From JAVWPP01 sp036635835 (lineage in GTDB: Bacteria; Bacillota; Clostridia; TANB77; CAG-465): DNA of 16,552 nucleotides. Below are positions 14,242 to 16,552 of this stretch, one piece after another. Under the pieces are notes generated by a model. It saw nothing but the letters and a program-made list of their open reading frames with translations, searched no databases and was not told where the DNA came from. The position numbers were made by a program, and so were the translations under genes. Each line of letters starts with the position of its first letter. Positions within the stretch are counted from its first letter, which is position 1. The stretch is taken from positions 1 through 16,552 of the forward strand of contig JAVWPP010000023.1 in the NCBI GenBank assembly GCA_036635835.1, written 5' to 3'.

Positions 14242-14841
14242 TTATATATGCAAGCTAAATTCACTTATATGGAATCCATCTTTAACTTTTAACTCTACAA
14301 GTTCTACAATTTTTTCATCTAAAATATTTACTAAATATGTAGTTTGTCCTGAGCTAAGCTGCAGCAAAAGATTTTCCCCTTCTAAGTACGTGCATGTAAA
14401 CAGCAGATTGTCTTCTATGTTTTTAAGCTTATATCCTTCATCTAATCTCTTCATCTGAAGCTTTCCTGCTTCGTCCTTTTTACCGAGCATTATACCGTTT
14501 TTAAGATTAAGGGTATATTCTACGTTTTTTATATTAAAGGTAACTTCATTGTCTTTTTTATCAAAACCACCGTCACCTACTAAATTTGATGGGTCTATAT
14601 TTTGGTCTTTATTGAACTTAACAATTTTACCGTCTGCATAAATGTATAGCGGAGTTGGATATATGTGAGATTTTCTTTTAGTTAGCTTATATCTAAGCTT
14701 TATATTATCCATTTCACCTATTTTGTTTACTACTTTTACAGCCTTATCGTACTCAGATTTGTTTGCAGCATAATACACTGCATAGACAGATATAATTAAT
14801 ATTAACACTGCTAGAATTATAATAGGTACTCTTTTTTTCAT
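14242..14841 (-). CDS. Hypothetical membrane-anchored or exported protein, 199 aa
   Basis: Residues 5-25 form an N-terminal hydrophobic segment after MKKR (signal peptide or uncleaved anchor; no lipobox). The rest is hydrophilic and beta-rich, with repeated short hydrophobic strands (PLYIYADGKIVKF, NEVTFNIKNVEYTLNL, NLLFTCTYLEGENLLLQL). That layout is common in lipoprotein-like or pilotin-like extracytoplasmic proteins of Clostridia, but I recognise no family. GAGGAG sits nine bases before the ATG. It is the first gene of a unit with the 133-aa protein downstream. The 200 bases upstream are almost pure A+T, and no single promoter stands out there. Confidence 0.8.
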   Translation of the reverse strand: MKKRVPIIILAVLILIISVYAVYYAANKSEYDKAVKVVNKIGEMDNIKLRYKLTKRKSHIYPTPLYIYADGKIVKFNKDQNIDPSNLVGDGGFDKKDNEVTFNIKNVEYTLNLKNGIMLGKKDEAGKLQMKRLDEGYKLKNIEDNLLFTCTYLEGENLLLQLSSGQTTYLVNILDEKIVELVELKVKDGFHISEFSLHI

Positions 14842-14978
14842 GGTTTTTCTCCTCTTATATATATTTTTTTATATTTTATATATATATTTTATATATTTAT
14901 ATATTACCACTAACTTAAAAAATTGTCTATACAGATATTTTTCTTTTTATATATTTAATATATATTTTTATCTTATGC
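14842..14978. other. Very A+T-rich divergent intergenic region
   Basis: Runs of alternating TA (TATATATAT, repeated) between the 14841 start and the paralogue promoter. I see no gene or RNA here. Such sequence could bend or melt easily, but I cannot support a specific function. Confidence 0.6.
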
Positions 14979-15006
14979 ACAATGTTTAAAGCCCTGGAAT
15001 ATACTA
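14979..15006 (+). promoter_or_regulatory. Sigma-K-like promoter of the large surface-protein gene, copy 2
   Basis: AC (14979-14980), 17 bases, AATATACTA (14998-15006), the same architecture as at 10547-10574. The -10 box ends five bases before the leader hairpin, against four in copy 1. Confidence 0.5.
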
Positions 15007-15011
15007 TTCTA

Positions 15012-15029
15012 GAGGAGTACAAGCTTCTC
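15012..15029 (+). promoter_or_regulatory. Conserved leader hairpin, copy 2
   Basis: GAGGAGTACAAGCTTCTC, identical over all 18 bases to 10579-10596, although the sequence just upstream differs. It is followed by TATTAAGGAG, the ribosome-binding site of the second paralogue. Confidence 0.6.
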
Positions 15030-15047
15030 TATTAAGGAGTGATTAAT

Positions 15048-16552
15048 ATGCCAAATGTATCTGGCGTTGTTTCATACAACAATGCACATTTACCATCTCC
15101 AGGTATTAATATACCAAACGTTCCAGTTGCGCTGTATAATACGGTAACGGGAATGGGCGCTGTAGCACTAACTGACGTAACTGGCGCTTATTTATTTACT
15201 AACGTTCCAGCTGGAAACTATAACATTATAGAAAGCTGGGGAACTTCTGGGGTAGTTAGCCCTATTGACTTTACAGCTTCTCAAACTGCTATGGCGCAGC
15301 CACCTGAAGTAGAGCCACCACTTTCTGCTTTAACATTTGCACCGCCCGCTCTAGCTAATGCTTTAGACGCAGTTACGCCAAATCTTATAAAAATAGTAGT
15401 ATCTGGTTTGGACTTTACTAATCAAAATTTTATCGATGGACCGGTAGGTCTTAAACCGCTAGATTTTTCAGGTTTACTTCTAACAGGGCCTAACCTAATA
15501 ACTAAGGCAGATAACGGAACTATGGGAACATTTGCACCCGGAACAGCTGTAAAAACAGTAGTACCAATACAGCCATACCCAGGAGTTACCCCAGGCTTTA
15601 TTTATACAAGTAATATAGAACCATCAGATGGATTATATAACGTAATGAACACACGTAACTCTATAGGTTTTTACCCTTGGTGGGGCGTTTCAGACCACAC
15701 AACAGGTATAGAAACAGGTAGATTTATGACAGTTAACGGAGACAATCCTGGAGCTACAATATTTGAAGAAAAAATACCCGTAACAGCAAACGCAGACTAT
15801 ATCCTAACAGCTTGGGTTTTAAATCTAATTTATGGCTACCCAGCTACTGTAAAACCAAGACTTGCTTTAGAAGTGCTAGATGCAAATAACAATGTAATAT
15901 TCTATCAATCAGTAAATCCAATTCCCGTTACAGACGTGCCTGTATGGTACCAAAATGGCTTTAAATTTAATACAGACGGTAATAACTCTGTAACAGTTAA
16001 AATACTAAGCGAAGGAGCTGCTGCAGAAGGAAACGATTATCTTATAGACGATATTGAAATGTTTAGAGCAACTGTAGAAGACCTAATAACCGTTAAGAAA
16101 ACAGCTACGCCAGACATTATTTATGCTGGAACAGACGTAACCTTTACAGCTGTAGTTACTAACACTTCTAGTATTACCGCAGATAATGTAATATTTAAAG
16201 ATATCTTAGACCCTACACTTGTCTTTGTACCTGGAAGCGTAACTGTAGACAATATTCCAAACCTAGCAGCAGATCCAAATGTAGGGTTTTCTCTTGGAAA
16301 TATGCCACCTGCAACAAGCCACACTGTTGTATTCCATGCAACTGCTCTAGCAGGCGCGCCAACCGTTAAAAATACTGCTTCTGGGACATACACTGTTGTT
16401 TCTAGTGGAACTGGCGACGTTATAACTAACACTGTAAACAGCAACGTTGTATCTTTGCACAGACCTTTATACAACTTAGGTAGACCAGCTATAGATTTAG
16501 CAACATCTGTAGCACTAGAGCAAACTGCTCTTTCTCATATTTTAAACGCAGA
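15048..16552 (+). CDS. Second large DUF11-containing spore-surface-like protein, partial (window edge)
   Basis: The frame is open from ATG 15048 to the end of the window (501 codons), with AAGGAG before the start. It aligns along its whole length with the protein at 10617: the same N-terminal sandwich (GAYLFTNVPAGNYNIIESWG), jelly-roll-like middle (WWGVSDHTTGIETGRFM), DUF11 domain (DNVIFKDILDPTLVFVPGS) and the start of the ALSHILNAEG domain. It has small insertions, for example after HLPSPG and near RNSIGFYPWW. Identity is uneven: leader, start, DUF11 and C-terminus are close to identical in DNA, while the middle has drifted. It has no signal peptide. The end of the gene, and any stand-alone domain gene after it, lie beyond the window. 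Confidence 0.85.
   Translation, partial: MPNVSGVVSYNNAHLPSPGINIPNVPVALYNTVTGMGAVALTDVTGAYLFTNVPAGNYNIIESWGTSGVVSPIDFTASQTAMAQPPEVEPPLSALTFAPPALANALDAVTPNLIKIVVSGLDFTNQNFIDGPVGLKPLDFSGLLLTGPNLITKADNGTMGTFAPGTAVKTVVPIQPYPGVTPGFIYTSNIEPSDGLYNVMNTRNSIGFYPWWGVSDHTTGIETGRFMTVNGDNPGATIFEEKIPVTANADYILTAWVLNLIYGYPATVKPRLALEVLDANNNVIFYQSVNPIPVTDVPVWYQNGFKFNTDGNNSVTVKILSEGAAAEGNDYLIDDIEMFRATVEDLITVKKTATPDIIYAGTDVTFTAVVTNTSSITADNVIFKDILDPTLVFVPGSVTVDNIPNLAADPNVGFSLGNMPPATSHTVVFHATALAGAPTVKNTASGTYTVVSSGTGDVITNTVNSNVVSLHRPLYNLGRPAIDLATSVALEQTALSHILNA

Overview
The window is low-G+C DNA with AAAGGAG-type ribosome-binding sites, AGA as the main arginine codon and short intergenic spaces. It carries spoIVB and genes that look like spore-surface proteins. 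This points to an endospore-forming member of the Clostridia; I cannot name family or genus. It is draft sequence: a 100-N gap sits at 4862-4961 and is flanked by two identical 55-bp stretches.

Layout. 1-950: an unrecognised cytoplasmic protein with its own promoter and terminator. 1003-2304 (minus): an AAA ATPase with a C-terminal nuclease-like DUF4143 region, driven by a near-consensus promoter beside a 33-bp tandem repeat. 2451-3914 (minus): a two-gene unit of a TIGR04086-type membrane protein (frameshifted) and the SpoIVB protease. 4005-4733 (plus): a short-chain reductase, best matched to the EF-P 5-aminopentanone reductase (YmfI) group. 4784-5043: non-coding, with the gap. 5044-7250 (minus): a polar amino-acid ABC importer made of a fused binding-protein/permease gene (frameshifted) and its ATPase. 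7388-7855 (minus): a small exported unknown. 7948-9385 (minus): a short RelA/SpoT-family protein (HD, synthetase and TGS regions), frameshifted, with synthetase catalytic residues replaced. 9513-10367 (plus): a metallo-beta-lactamase-fold protein. 10617-12570 (plus): a large spore-surface-like protein and a 90-residue protein equal to its C-terminal domain. 12602-13750 (minus): cysteine desulfurase. 13830-14841 (minus): two unknown genes in one unit. 15048 to the end (plus): a second, paralogous large surface protein, cut by the window edge.

Most notable points. (1) Three genes carry the same kind of lesion, one extra base relative to the conserved reading frame. In all three a CGG codon stands in the unshifted frame at, or one codon after, the point where the frame must change; a by-eye scan found no in-frame CGG in any other coding frame (about 4,900 codons). 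This could be +1 frameshifting at a poorly read CGG codon, mutation, or homopolymer sequence error. (2) The two large paralogues share a sigma-K-like promoter, a leader hairpin and a modular C-terminal domain that also exists as a stand-alone gene. They have no signal peptide, as expected of mother-cell-made spore-surface proteins. (3) The RelA/SpoT-like protein looks like a hydrolase with a dead synthetase.
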